Source: an uncultured Lachnospiraceae bacterium
GTDB lineage: Bacteria > Bacillota_A > Clostridia > Lachnospirales > Lachnospiraceae
Direction of reading: 5' to 3'
DNA: 5,040 nt
Assembly: GCA_902795985.1 (NCBI GenBank)
Contig: CADBNG010000021.1
Location: 1-5,040 of the forward strand
Below the pieces are notes generated by a model. That model was not told the DNA's origin and ran no database searches. It saw only the letters and a list, made by a program, of their open reading frames with translations. Made by a program: the position numbers and the translations under genes. This document shows positions 1-5,040 of the stretch, piece by piece. Numbering within the stretch: position 1 is the first letter of the stretch; each line of letters begins with the position of its first letter.

Positions 1-244
1 CGTCCGATCCGGAAGACGCGGAAGCGTCGGATATCAGGGCGGAGGAGACGTCCGATCCCGAAGACGGATCTTCGGCGGTCGCAGAAGACGAAGATCCGGC
101 CGGTTCCGCGGGTTGCTGAACCTCTGCAGCGGAATCCGGTTTTGCATCGCCGGCAGGAGTGCTGCCGCAGGCTGAAAACAGGAGTAATGTAAGGATGGCT
201 GCGGCAAGGAGAATCAATGCCGCCGGATTTCGTTTCGGATTCAT
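1..244 (-). CDS. Lipoprotein N-terminus, Ser/Asp-rich stalk (partial)
   Basis: The first 81 codons of a minus-strand gene that leaves the window at its left edge; the functional domain is not visible. The start at 244 is set by GGGAGGG eight bases upstream (253-259). The protein opens with two basic residues (K4, R5), then a hydrophobic stretch (about residues 8-25) ending in LFSAC|GS. This is a lipobox with Cys26 as the expected lipidation site, so export and anchoring to the outer face of the membrane are likely. Phe at -3 is less usual than Leu but tolerated. After the Cys comes a disordered Ala/Pro/Ser/Asp/Glu-rich linker, in which SSGSD recurs 16 residues apart. Such linkers often precede the ligand-binding or enzymatic domain in Clostridia lipoproteins, for example solute-binding proteins, but the role of this one cannot be told. 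It is transcribed divergently from the 501-671 gene. Certain as a lipoprotein start; function unknown. Confidence 0.85.
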   Translation of the reverse strand, partial: MNPKRNPAALILLAAAILTLLLFSACGSTPAGDAKPDSAAEVQQPAEPAGSSSSATAEDPSSGSDVSSALISDASASSGSD

Positions 245-294
245 ACTGCATACCCTCCCGCAGTGCTGACACATCCGATGGGTTCTCTGACTTG

Positions 295-323
295 AGAATA
301 ACAGAAGAGGGCAGTTGTGGAAA
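295..323 (-). promoter_or_regulatory. Predicted sigma-A promoter of the lipoprotein gene
   Basis: On the minus strand, -35 TTTCCA (318-323) and -10 TATTCT (295-300) are separated by exactly 17 bases. A TGn extension directly precedes the -10. Each hexamer matches the consensus at four of six bases. It would give a leader of about 45 bases with the GGGAGGG ribosome site near its end. Predicted from sequence only. Confidence 0.5.
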
Positions 324-370
324 GTGTTTTTTGGCGTGTACGGAAGGAAGAGGGAATTCGTCCGGAAATA

Positions 371-399
371 TTGGAAATCCTGCCGAAGGCATGTAAAAT
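371..399 (+). promoter_or_regulatory. Predicted sigma-A promoter of the small Cys protein/macro unit
   Basis: TTGGAA (371-376) and TAAAAT (394-399) are 17 bases apart, with four and five of six consensus matches. Transcription would begin near 406, leaving a leader of about 95 bases before the 501 start. The leader holds a perfect 6-bp hairpin, CCGCAT-cgat-ATGCGG (419-434). Confidence 0.5.
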
Positions 400-500
400 A
401 GATTTACGGATAAACGGGCCGCATCGATATGCGGGTCAGAACCGCTTTTGGGAAATCGGGCGGTGTCCCGCTTTGAACGGGTTGGAGGAATGAATCGGGA

Positions 501-671
501 ATGGAATGCGAGAGCTGCGCATACTACGAGTATGACGAAGAATATGAAGAATACATCTGTTCCGCAGACATGGATGAGGACGATTACGGCCGCCTGATGC
601 AGGGGCAGTACAAACGCTGCCCGTTCTGGAGAAACGGCGATGAGTATGCTGTTGTACGGCATCAGATGTGA
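501..671 (+). CDS. 56-residue four-Cys protein, DUF6472-like
   Basis: A very acidic micro-protein that begins MECESCAYYEYDEEYEEY and ends GDEYAVVRHQM. It has four cysteines: C3 and C6 as a CxxC pair, then C20 and C40. The spacing is that of a small zinc-ribbon or other metal-binding fold. From memory it closely resembles the DUF6472 family of short Clostridia proteins in both the N-terminal CxxCxYY(x)YDEE part and the C-terminal GDEYxxVRxQM part. No function is established for that family that I know of. GGAGG at 484-488 lies 12 bases before the ATG, rather far. A second ATG at 490 is in another frame and gives only 35 codons without family resemblance, so 501 is preferred. It is the first gene after the 371-399 promoter, and the macro-domain gene follows 88 bases on in the same direction with no evident terminator between, so co-transcription is likely. 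Probably cytoplasmic: no signal peptide or membrane segment. Confidence 0.82.
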   Translation: MECESCAYYEYDEEYEEYICSADMDEDDYGRLMQGQYKRCPFWRNGDEYAVVRHQM

Positions 672-759
672 TGGGACAGAAACATGAGAGCGAAAGCTGC
701 ACCGGCTATACGGAGTTCCGATTGACTGACAGGAGCCGTCGGCTGCCGAAAGGAGAACC

Positions 760-2076
760 ATGCCTTTTCAGATCATTAAGGGCGATATTACACAAATAAA
801 AACCGACGCGATCGTCAATACCGCCAACCCGGCGCCAACCTATGGCCGGGGAACGGATGCCGCAATCTATTCTGCCGCAGGAGAAGAACGGCTTCTGAAG
901 GCGCGGAAAAAAATAGGTCGTCTGGCGGTAGGGGAAGTGGCGGTGACCCGGGCTTACGGCCTCCCGGCAAAGAAAATCCTGCACACCGTCGGACCGGCCT
1001 GGAAGGGCGGAAACCACGGGGAACGGGAAATGCTGGCGTCCTGCTACCGGAAATGCCTGCTGATGGCGGAACAGCTGGGTCTCTCCGGAATTGCCTTTCC
1101 GCTGATTTCCGCGGGAAGCTATCGTTTTCCGAAGGAGACAGCATTGAAGATTGCCCTTTCCGAGATCCGGAAATTCCTGCAGGATTCGGAAATGGACGTC
1201 ACGCTGGTGATCTACGACCGGAGAGCCTATGAGCTTTCAAAAGAACTGGCGGAGGATGTCCGGACCTATATCCGCAGCTCCCGCGGCGCGGCAGAACCGC
1301 AGGAGGATGGACGGGCGGAGAAAAACGAAGCAGCGCTTCAGATGCGGGAGGAAGAGCTGCTGCCGTACGCCGGCGAGGGTCTTCCGGCGGCTCAGGAGGA
1401 AATTCCGGGACAAAGGACGGAAGAACTGCCGGATCTTTCGGAAACGTATTCTGCCGATTTTTTCGGGATCGGACAGGCGGAAGACGCAGCAGAAGACCGG
1501 CAGCAGAATGCGCCGGCGGGCTTTTTCCAAACGGAAAAGGAGTCTTTTGAAGCGGCTCCGGCCCAAAGCGCTTCGCCGCCGCCGAAGGGGGCTTCCCGTA
1601 CTTCCGAAAAAAAGCCCCGTGTATTTCAGAAGTCCTACTATCCGAAAGCGGCAGCTGCCGCACCGGCGCCGTCGCCGAAACCTTCCGAACGGAAAGAGCA
1701 TCGGAAGCAATCCATTCCCAATCTGAAAGAGCAGGTTGGGGAAAGCTTCCGCGACCGGCTTTTCCGCCTGATTGATGAGCGCGGGCTGACGGATGCGGAA
1801 GTCTATAAAAAAGCGAACCTGGACCGCCGTCTTTTTTCCAAGATCCGCAGCAGTTCGGCGTATCTGCCCAAAAAGCAGACGGCTCTGGCCCTTGCCATGG
1901 CGCTGCAGCTCAATCTGGAGGAGACGACGGACCTGGTAGGCCGCGCCGGGATCGCCCTTTCCGACGCAAGCCTATTTGACCTGATTATCCGTTACTGCAT
2001 CGAACAGCGGATCTACGATCTTTTTACGGTGAATGCCATTCTTTTCGAATATGACCAGCTTCTCCTCGGGCATTAA
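760..2076 (+). CDS. Macro-domain protein with C-terminal XRE-like helical domain
   Basis: 438 residues in three parts. Residues 1-172 form a macro domain of the YmdB/O-acetyl-ADP-ribose deacetylase type: GDIT (8-11), DAIVNTANP (16-24), GRGTDAAIY (29-37), HTVGPAW (75-81) and PLISAGSYRFP (114-124). N23 and D33 align with the catalytic N25 and D35 of E. coli YmdB, so ADP-ribose binding and ester hydrolysis are plausible. Two ligand loops deviate: the usual GGG is GRG (R30), and the usual STGVYGYP is SAGSYRFP. Residues about 173-326 are a low-complexity linker, acidic first, then Lys/Pro/Ala-rich. Residues 327-438 are helical; about 342-396 read as an XRE-like helix-turn-helix (LTDAEVYKKANLDRRLFSKI), then a conserved-looking tail ending DQLLLGH. 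Homologues with this macro-linker-HTH layout are familiar in Clostridia, often annotated as macro-domain or RNase III inhibitor proteins. The start is set by AGGAG at 751-755. No signal peptide; cytoplasmic. Substrate and DNA binding are inferred, not shown. Confidence 0.92.
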   Translation: MPFQIIKGDITQIKTDAIVNTANPAPTYGRGTDAAIYSAAGEERLLKARKKIGRLAVGEVAVTRAYGLPAKKILHTVGPAWKGGNHGEREMLASCYRKCLLMAEQLGLSGIAFPLISAGSYRFPKETALKIALSEIRKFLQDSEMDVTLVIYDRRAYELSKELAEDVRTYIRSSRGAAEPQEDGRAEKNEAALQMREEELLPYAGEGLPAAQEEIPGQRTEELPDLSETYSADFFGIGQAEDAAEDRQQNAPAGFFQTEKESFEAAPAQSASPPPKGASRTSEKKPRVFQKSYYPKAAAAAPAPSPKPSERKEHRKQSIPNLKEQVGESFRDRLFRLIDERGLTDAEVYKKANLDRRLFSKIRSSSAYLPKKQTALALAMALQLNLEETTDLVGRAGIALSDASLFDLIIRYCIEQRIYDLFTVNAILFEYDQLLLGH

Positions 2077-2084
2077 ACCGGCGG

Positions 2085-2105
2085 GCCCCGGAAAGGGCTG
2101 TTATT
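2085..2105 (+). terminator. Weak terminator-like hairpin after the macro gene
   Basis: GCCC (2085-2088) and GGGC (2095-2098) form a 4-bp stem with a 6-base loop. A short, interrupted T-rich stretch (TGTTATT) follows, nine bases after the stop codon. The stem is short and the T-run poor, so this may contribute to termination only weakly; the larger hairpin just downstream (2128-2162) may also stop this transcript. Confidence 0.25.
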
Positions 2106-2120
2106 AAAAAAACGGATAGA

Positions 2121-2162
2121 AACGAAAAACTGCCGCAGCATCGGATGGATGTTACGGCAGTT
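2121..2162 (-). terminator. Intrinsic terminator of the minus-strand two-gene unit
   Basis: AACTGCCG (2128-2135) and CGGCAGTT (2155-2162) are perfect complements, 8 bp. Within the loop, CATC and GATG can pair again for 4 bp. Read on the minus strand, the stem runs into TTTTTCGTTTC, a proper U-tract. It lies about 40 bases beyond the stop codon of the DUF2284-like gene and just before the end of the convergent macro gene, so it separates the two transcripts. Confidence 0.75.
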
Positions 2163-2201
2163 CCTATAGAGAGAGAAAATGAAAAACAGGTATTTGCCCC
2201 T

Positions 2202-2780
2202 TCAGTTATACAGCAGTCCGCAGACCAGCAGAAAATGATGAGGCATTTTGTCGGGCGCTGTCCAGTCCAGTTCCTGTCCGATGTAAGCGGCGGTTTTTGT
2301 GACGTTGCCGCCCAGAGATTCGATGGAATACCGGAGACGGTCCGGATTCCGGCAGGGCAGGCCTTTGCTGCGTTCGCAGCAGCCGTCACCGCAGAGCAGG
2401 CAGTATCCGGCGCTGACATGGACGCTGCCGGGCACTTCCCGTTCCAGTTCAAACAGATCCTCTGTCAGCCGGCGCTTTTCCCGCCATAGAGTCTGATCCC
2501 GCATGGCCTCGATTTCACGGACAGACCAGCTTTTCTGCGTGATTTCCGGCGGAAGAACGACTTTGCGCCCGATGATGCGCAGAACGGAATACCGGTTCCA
2601 GTATTCCAGTGCATCGAAGTCAAACGTGGGGCAGGACCATGTGTTCTGGAATCGGGGACAGCTTTTGCACAGCCCCTGGAAATAGGCCACGTCAACACAG
2701 TCCCGGACGTAGTCCTCTACGGAAACCGTGGCTTCGTACTGTTCAATATGATAAGGAATATTTTGCAGGGTATCAGGCAT
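2202..2780 (-). CDS. DUF2284-like cysteine-rich metal-binding protein
   Basis: 192 residues, ten cysteines, no signal peptide or membrane segment. The N-terminal cluster is C28, then CKSCPRFQNTWSCP (C38, C41, C50). The second cluster is GYCLLCGDGCCERSKGLPC (C127, C130, C134, C135, C143), followed by NPDRLRYSIESLGGNV. The clusters and the RYSIESLGGNV stretch match what I know of the DUF2284 family, described as predicted metal-binding proteins and probably holding an iron-sulphur or zinc site. The enzymatic role of the family is not established. The start at 2780 is well supported by AAAGGAG (2787-2793) six bases upstream. That ribosome site touches the stop codon of the preceding gene on the same strand, so the two are almost certainly one transcript. 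The intrinsic terminator follows at 2121-2162. Length is typical of the family. Family assignment rests on motif recognition, not a search. Confidence 0.85.
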   Translation of the reverse strand: MPDTLQNIPYHIEQYEATVSVEDYVRDCVDVAYFQGLCKSCPRFQNTWSCPTFDFDALEYWNRYSVLRIIGRKVVLPPEITQKSWSVREIEAMRDQTLWREKRRLTEDLFELEREVPGSVHVSAGYCLLCGDGCCERSKGLPCRNPDRLRYSIESLGGNVTKTAAYIGQELDWTAPDKMPHHFLLVCGLLYN

Positions 2781-2792
2781 AAAGAACTCCTT

Positions 2793-3863
2793 TCAGCGGA
2801 TGACGGGGGTGCTCAAGGCTGCCGATTGTGTTCGGAGCGGAAGCGTCAGACGGGCATAGGGGGCAATAAAAGTACGGCAGCCGAAACGGGGATCCTCATA
2901 TTCGATGACGGTCAGAGAGTAGCTGCCGGGGGGCAGCTTTGAGAGTTCCTCGCCGGAAAAACATGCCGTACCCTGTGGGTCTGTCATTTCAGCGTGCCGG
3001 ATGTGATCCTGCGCATCCAGAATGCAGACCACGGCATTCTCAGCGGGTTCCCATTTCCACTTTTCCTGAATGAACATTCCGTTCAATGCGTATTTTCGAC
3101 GGATGGAAAGGGAAATACCGCCTTTTTCATCCGGGTTGTATTCTGTTCGGTCGAAGGCGAGATAGGAATTGTCCATTCCGTACATTCCGCCGAAAATCCG
3201 GAAAAACCGAAGCTCATCGCCGTCGGAAATGACGGTGTCATGCACGCGGCTGGCCGTATCCGGCCGGTCTTTATAAAAGGCATAGCCGTTATTGACATGG
3301 AACATGATATGGGTGCCGTCGATTCCGAAGACACGGGTCATGATGCCGTTTTCCGCCACGTTCAGCCAGGCGGAAGGATCCTTTTCGAAGGCCTGCCCGT
3401 AAATGGAACGGTGCATTTCGATCAGGGCATCCAGGGCCGTTGGCTGTCCGCGCAAGGCTTCGGGCTTGAGATATCCGCAGATCCCGGAGTTGTCTGCGCT
3501 GACGGTCAGTTTTTCAAAAACCGGTATCCGGGCATTAATGCGGCCAAGATGGTTTTCCCGGGTCTGAATGCTGGCCCGTACCGTCACGGAACCGGAAGAG
3601 ACCGGCGGCGGGGTTTGCTCCGGCGGATCAAAGAGGAATGCTTTCGGATCCGGGATCAGATAAAGGTAGTGCTCCAGCTGAGGCTCCGGAAGGATTTCCG
3701 CGAAGGTCTCGGCGGTCTCCACGGAGGTCACGGCTGTGCGGATCTGCCCTGGATTTCTGTTTTTTGCAGAACTGTCCGGGAAAAATATGCAGGTTTCCAC
3801 ACCGAAGTTTTTTGTCAGGATCACAGTCCCGCCGGTTTCCGACCGGAAGCATTTGACGTTCAT
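2793..3863 (-). CDS. Hypothetical protein with DUF4430-like and prealbumin-like regions, no signal peptide
   Basis: 356 residues that I do not recognise as a whole. Residues about 92-240 have the outline of a DUF4430/transcobalamin-like domain: TALDALIEMH (142-151), NGIMTRVFGIDG (172-183), a central MFHVNNGYAFY (187-197), then ISDGDELRFFRIFGG (212-226). Residues about 245-340 look like a beta-sandwich of the carboxypeptidase-regulatory kind, with a TDPQGTACFSG turn (294-304) and LPPGSYSLTVIEYED (310-324). Residues about 30-90 hold a Pro/Glu-rich linker. Such domains usually sit in exported proteins, yet the start at 3863 gives no signal peptide: the N-terminus MNVKCFRSETGGTV is not hydrophobic. 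An in-frame TAG lies about 50 bases upstream with no other ATG between, so a longer exported form is excluded here. TCCTTT at 3873-3878 (AAAGGA on the minus strand) supports the start. It is first gene of a unit with the DUF2284-like gene, 12 bases apart. It may be a cytoplasmic adaptation or a truncated relic; function unknown. Confidence 0.72.
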   Translation of the reverse strand: MNVKCFRSETGGTVILTKNFGVETCIFFPDSSAKNRNPGQIRTAVTSVETAETFAEILPEPQLEHYLYLIPDPKAFLFDPPEQTPPPVSSGSVTVRASIQTRENHLGRINARIPVFEKLTVSADNSGICGYLKPEALRGQPTALDALIEMHRSIYGQAFEKDPSAWLNVAENGIMTRVFGIDGTHIMFHVNNGYAFYKDRPDTASRVHDTVISDGDELRFFRIFGGMYGMDNSYLAFDRTEYNPDEKGGISLSIRRKYALNGMFIQEKWKWEPAENAVVCILDAQDHIRHAEMTDPQGTACFSGEELSKLPPGSYSLTVIEYEDPRFGCRTFIAPYARLTLPLRTQSAALSTPVIR

Positions 3864-3911
3864 GCGCGGCTGTCCTTTCCGGTTCCTCTGGAGGAATCTT
3901 TTTCTTTTCTT

Positions 3912-3938
3912 ATCATACTATACGGAATGCCCTGTCGA
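3912..3938 (-). promoter_or_regulatory. Possible promoter of the minus-strand two-gene unit
   Basis: On the minus strand, -35 TCGACA (3933-3938) and -10 TATGAT (3912-3917) each match the consensus at five of six bases, but the spacer is only 15. GATAAG, three bases further on, would give a spacer of 18 with a poorer -10. The surrounding AT-rich stretch (3897-3980) clearly holds the divergent promoters of both flanking units. Confidence 0.4.
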
Positions 3939-3971
3939 TTATTCTGTTTTTTTCGTTACTTATTCGAAACT

Positions 3972-3980
3972 TGATATAAT
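3972..3980 (+). promoter_or_regulatory. Extended -10 promoter of the vWA gene
   Basis: TGATATAAT: a perfect TATAAT (3975-3980) with the TGn extension at 3972-3974. No good -35 lies 16-18 bases upstream (TTCGTT at 3952-3957 is the best placed), which is usual for extended -10 promoters. Transcription would begin near 3987, about 165 bases before the vWA start codon. Confidence 0.6.
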
Positions 3981-3986
3981 GCCGCA

Positions 3987-4152
3987 TTTCCGGAAACAGT
4001 ACCGGACAGGAGGTATATCCGCATATGGCGCTTCACCGGCCTGAAGCCGGTATTTAAAAGAATCCGGCGCAGCAATTGTCGCTTTGCAGGCGACCCGGCC
4101 GCGCGAAGGCCGCGTTATCCTTGTCTCAAACAAAGACAAGGAGGGCAATGCC
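3987..4152 (+). promoter_or_regulatory. Structured 5' leader of the vWA gene with SD-sequestering hairpin
   Basis: After the overlapping hairpins in the leader-peptide region come GTCGC/GCGAC (4078-4082 with 4090-4094) and CGGCC/GGCCG (4096-4100 with 4108-4112). Last is a 9-bp perfect stem, TCCTTGTCT (4118-4126) with AGACAAGGA (4134-4142), and a 7-base loop. The final stem buries AAGGA of the vWA gene's AAGGAGG ribosome site (4138-4144). Such a stem would lower translation initiation unless opened, so a cis-acting control of the vWA gene is likely. I do not recognise a known riboswitch class. Stems are read by eye; no folding energies were computed. Confidence 0.5.
4025..4057 (+). CDS. Possible 10-codon leader peptide MALHRPEAGI
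   Basis: A short frame with ATG at 4025 and TAA at 4055-4057 in the leader of the vWA gene. AGGAGG at 4008-4013 is a consensus ribosome site 11 bases upstream, somewhat far. No longer plus-strand gene uses that site. Two overlapping hairpins lie inside the frame: GCTTCA/TGAAGC (4030-4035 with 4042-4047) and ACCGGC/GCCGGT (4035-4040 with 4046-4051). They cannot form together, so a ribosome here would change the fold of the leader. Translation is inferred only from the site and frame; chance cannot be ruled out for so short a frame. Confidence 0.35.
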   Translation: MALHRPEAGI

Positions 4153-4845
4153 ATGAAAAAAGGATTAACGGAACTGGTCATGATTCTGGATCGCAGCGGG
4201 TCGATGGGAGGCCTGGAGAACGACACCATCGGCGGCTTCAACAGCATGATCGAGCAGCAGAGAAACGGGGAGGGAGAAGTACTGGTTTCGGTCGTTCTTT
4301 TTGATCATGTGGACGAAGTCCTTTACGACCGGATCCCGATCGGGAAGGTGGAGCCCATGACCGACCGGCAGTATTTTGTCCGCGGCAGTACGGCACTGCT
4401 GGACGCGGTCGGAGGCGCGATCCATCACATTGCGATGGTTCACAAATACGCCCGGGAAGAAGACCGGCCGGAAAAGACGCTTTTTATAATCACAACGGAC
4501 GGGATGGAAAACGCCAGCCGGACATACAGTTACGCGGACGTCCGCCGGATGATTACCCGTGAGAAGGAAGAGAACGGATGGGAGTTCATGTTCCTGGGCG
4601 CGAACATTGATGCTGTGGCGGAGGCCGGCCGGTTCGGGATTCACAGGAGCCGCGCCGTAACCTTCGAAAATGACAGCCGCGGGCAGAGACTGAATTATCA
4701 GGCGATGTCGCAGGCGGTTACCTCTGCCCGGATGGCACCCAGCGCAGCCGCCATGAGCGCGGAATACGACCGGGATGAACTGTTCGGAGGGATCCGGGAA
4801 GATTACGCCAAGCGGCACGGGAAAAAGCACCGGAAAGAGAAATAA
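4153..4845 (+). CDS. vWA-domain protein with intact MIDAS site (TerY-like)
   Basis: 230 residues, almost wholly one von Willebrand factor A domain. It begins with the first strand LTELVMILDRSGSM. The MIDAS metal site is complete: D13, S15 and S17 in DRSGSM, T80 in RGSTALLDA, and D116 in TTDGMEN. Mg2+-dependent binding of a partner protein is therefore expected. After the domain (about residue 170) come a helical Ala/Met-rich tail and a strongly basic C-terminus (KRHGKKHRKEK). There is no signal peptide or membrane segment, so it acts in the cytoplasm. Short single-domain vWA proteins of this kind are common in Clostridia and resemble the TerY group; their partners are mostly unknown. The start at 4153 follows AAGGAGG (4138-4144) by eight bases. 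A longer reading from TTG at 4084 would add 23 poor residues encoded by the leader hairpins and is rejected. It stands alone in its transcript, with its own promoter, structured leader and terminator. Confidence 0.92.
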   Translation: MKKGLTELVMILDRSGSMGGLENDTIGGFNSMIEQQRNGEGEVLVSVVLFDHVDEVLYDRIPIGKVEPMTDRQYFVRGSTALLDAVGGAIHHIAMVHKYAREEDRPEKTLFIITTDGMENASRTYSYADVRRMITREKEENGWEFMFLGANIDAVAEAGRFGIHRSRAVTFENDSRGQRLNYQAMSQAVTSARMAPSAAAMSAEYDRDELFGGIREDYAKRHGKKHRKEK

Positions 4846-4937
4846 CGGAAGACAGAGCGGGGTTCTGACTATTGAGAGGAATCTTCTTGTAAAGGCACGT
4901 CCTTTCTTTTGCCGGAAGAATGACGTACAGGAATGAA

Positions 4938-4973
4938 CGGAAAAGCCCTGGCTGGAAAGCCGGGACTTTTCCG
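4938..4973 (+). terminator. Terminator-like hairpin after the vWA gene, possibly bidirectional
   Basis: CGGAAAAG (4938-4945) pairs with CTTTTCCG (4966-4973), then CCC with GGG and GGCT with AGCC around a GGAA loop, with single bulges at 4949 and 4965. The T-run is part of the stem rather than following it, so the stop may be imperfect. The near symmetry would also serve a minus-strand gene coming from the right. It lies about 90 bases past the stop codon. The stretch 4974-5040 shows no gene or signal I can support. Confidence 0.55.
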
Positions 4974-5040
4974 CCTGCAGGGAAAAACGATAAGCTGATT
5001 TCATGGAAAAAGATTTGCCAATCATTACGTGACAGTAACG

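Noticed and set aside
490..597. Alternative ATG at 490 just after GGAGG, giving a 35-codon frame
   Set aside because: The SD would be only one base from the ATG, and the product lacks the Cys pattern of the family-like frame at 501.
671..799. A 42-codon frame whose ATG overlaps the stop of the four-Cys protein (TGATG)
   Set aside because: No SD, no resemblance to any family, and it overlaps the start of the macro gene. The stop-start overlap is probably chance.
1199..1726. Three open frames of 154-165 codons, on both strands, over the macro protein's linker
   Set aside because: Arg/Pro/Ser-rich shadow translations caused by GC-rich low-complexity linker DNA; no ribosome sites.
2994..3974. 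A 326-codon open frame on the plus strand opposite the 356-residue gene
   Set aside because: No ribosome site at its start and no recognisable domain. It runs through the divergent promoter region, and the minus-strand gene has an SD, an operon partner and domain-like motifs. Antisense shadow.
4084..4152. N-terminal extension of the vWA protein from TTG at 4084
   Set aside because: The extra 23 residues come from leader hairpins, there is no SD before TTG, and the ATG at 4153 has AAGGAGG at ideal spacing.
4165..5025. A 286-codon open frame on the minus strand opposite the vWA gene
   Set aside because: It lies antisense to a vWA domain with a complete MIDAS site and crosses the terminator hairpin. 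No SD and no motif support.
1..5040. CRISPR arrays, insertion sequences, tRNA or rRNA genes
   Set aside because: No regularly spaced repeats, transposase motifs, terminal inverted repeats or tRNA-like cloverleaf were seen on either strand.

Overview
This 5 kb window looks like chromosome of a moderately GC-rich member of the Clostridia (Lachnospiraceae or Oscillospiraceae type). The reasons are strong purine-rich Shine-Dalgarno sites (AAGGAGG, AAAGGAG) before most genes, a Cys-rich micro-protein resembling the DUF6472 family, a macro domain fused to an XRE-like domain, a DUF2284-like protein, and a lipoprotein with a Ser/Asp-rich stalk. All names come from reading the sequence; no database search was run.

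Layout. (1) Positions 1-244, minus strand: N-terminus of a lipoprotein that runs off the left edge, with a promoter at 295-323. (2) Divergent from it, a promoter at 371-399 drives a plus-strand unit: a 56-residue four-cysteine protein (501-671), then a 438-residue macro-domain/HTH protein (760-2076). (3) Convergent with that, a minus-strand two-gene unit: a 356-residue protein of Ig/DUF4430-like character (2793-3863), then a DUF2284-like Cys-rich protein (2202-2780). They are 12 bases apart, and a good intrinsic terminator follows at 2121-2162. (4) Divergent again, a strong extended -10 promoter (3972-3980), a structured leader of about 165 bases, and a 230-residue vWA-domain protein with an intact MIDAS site (4153-4845). 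A hairpin terminator lies at 4938-4973. The last 65 bases show nothing.

How the parts may fit together. Macro domains bind or hydrolyse ADP-ribose derivatives. vWA proteins of this short cytoplasmic type often act as metal-dependent scaffolds, and both kinds are reported in Ter-type stress-response gene sets. Here they are separated by a convergent operon, so a shared function is only a hypothesis. The most interesting non-coding signal is the vWA leader. It has a consensus SD followed by a possible 10-codon peptide that contains mutually exclusive hairpins. A 9-bp stem then buries part of the vWA gene's own SD. This layout resembles translational attenuation or a riboswitch-like element; I do not recognise it as a described class.
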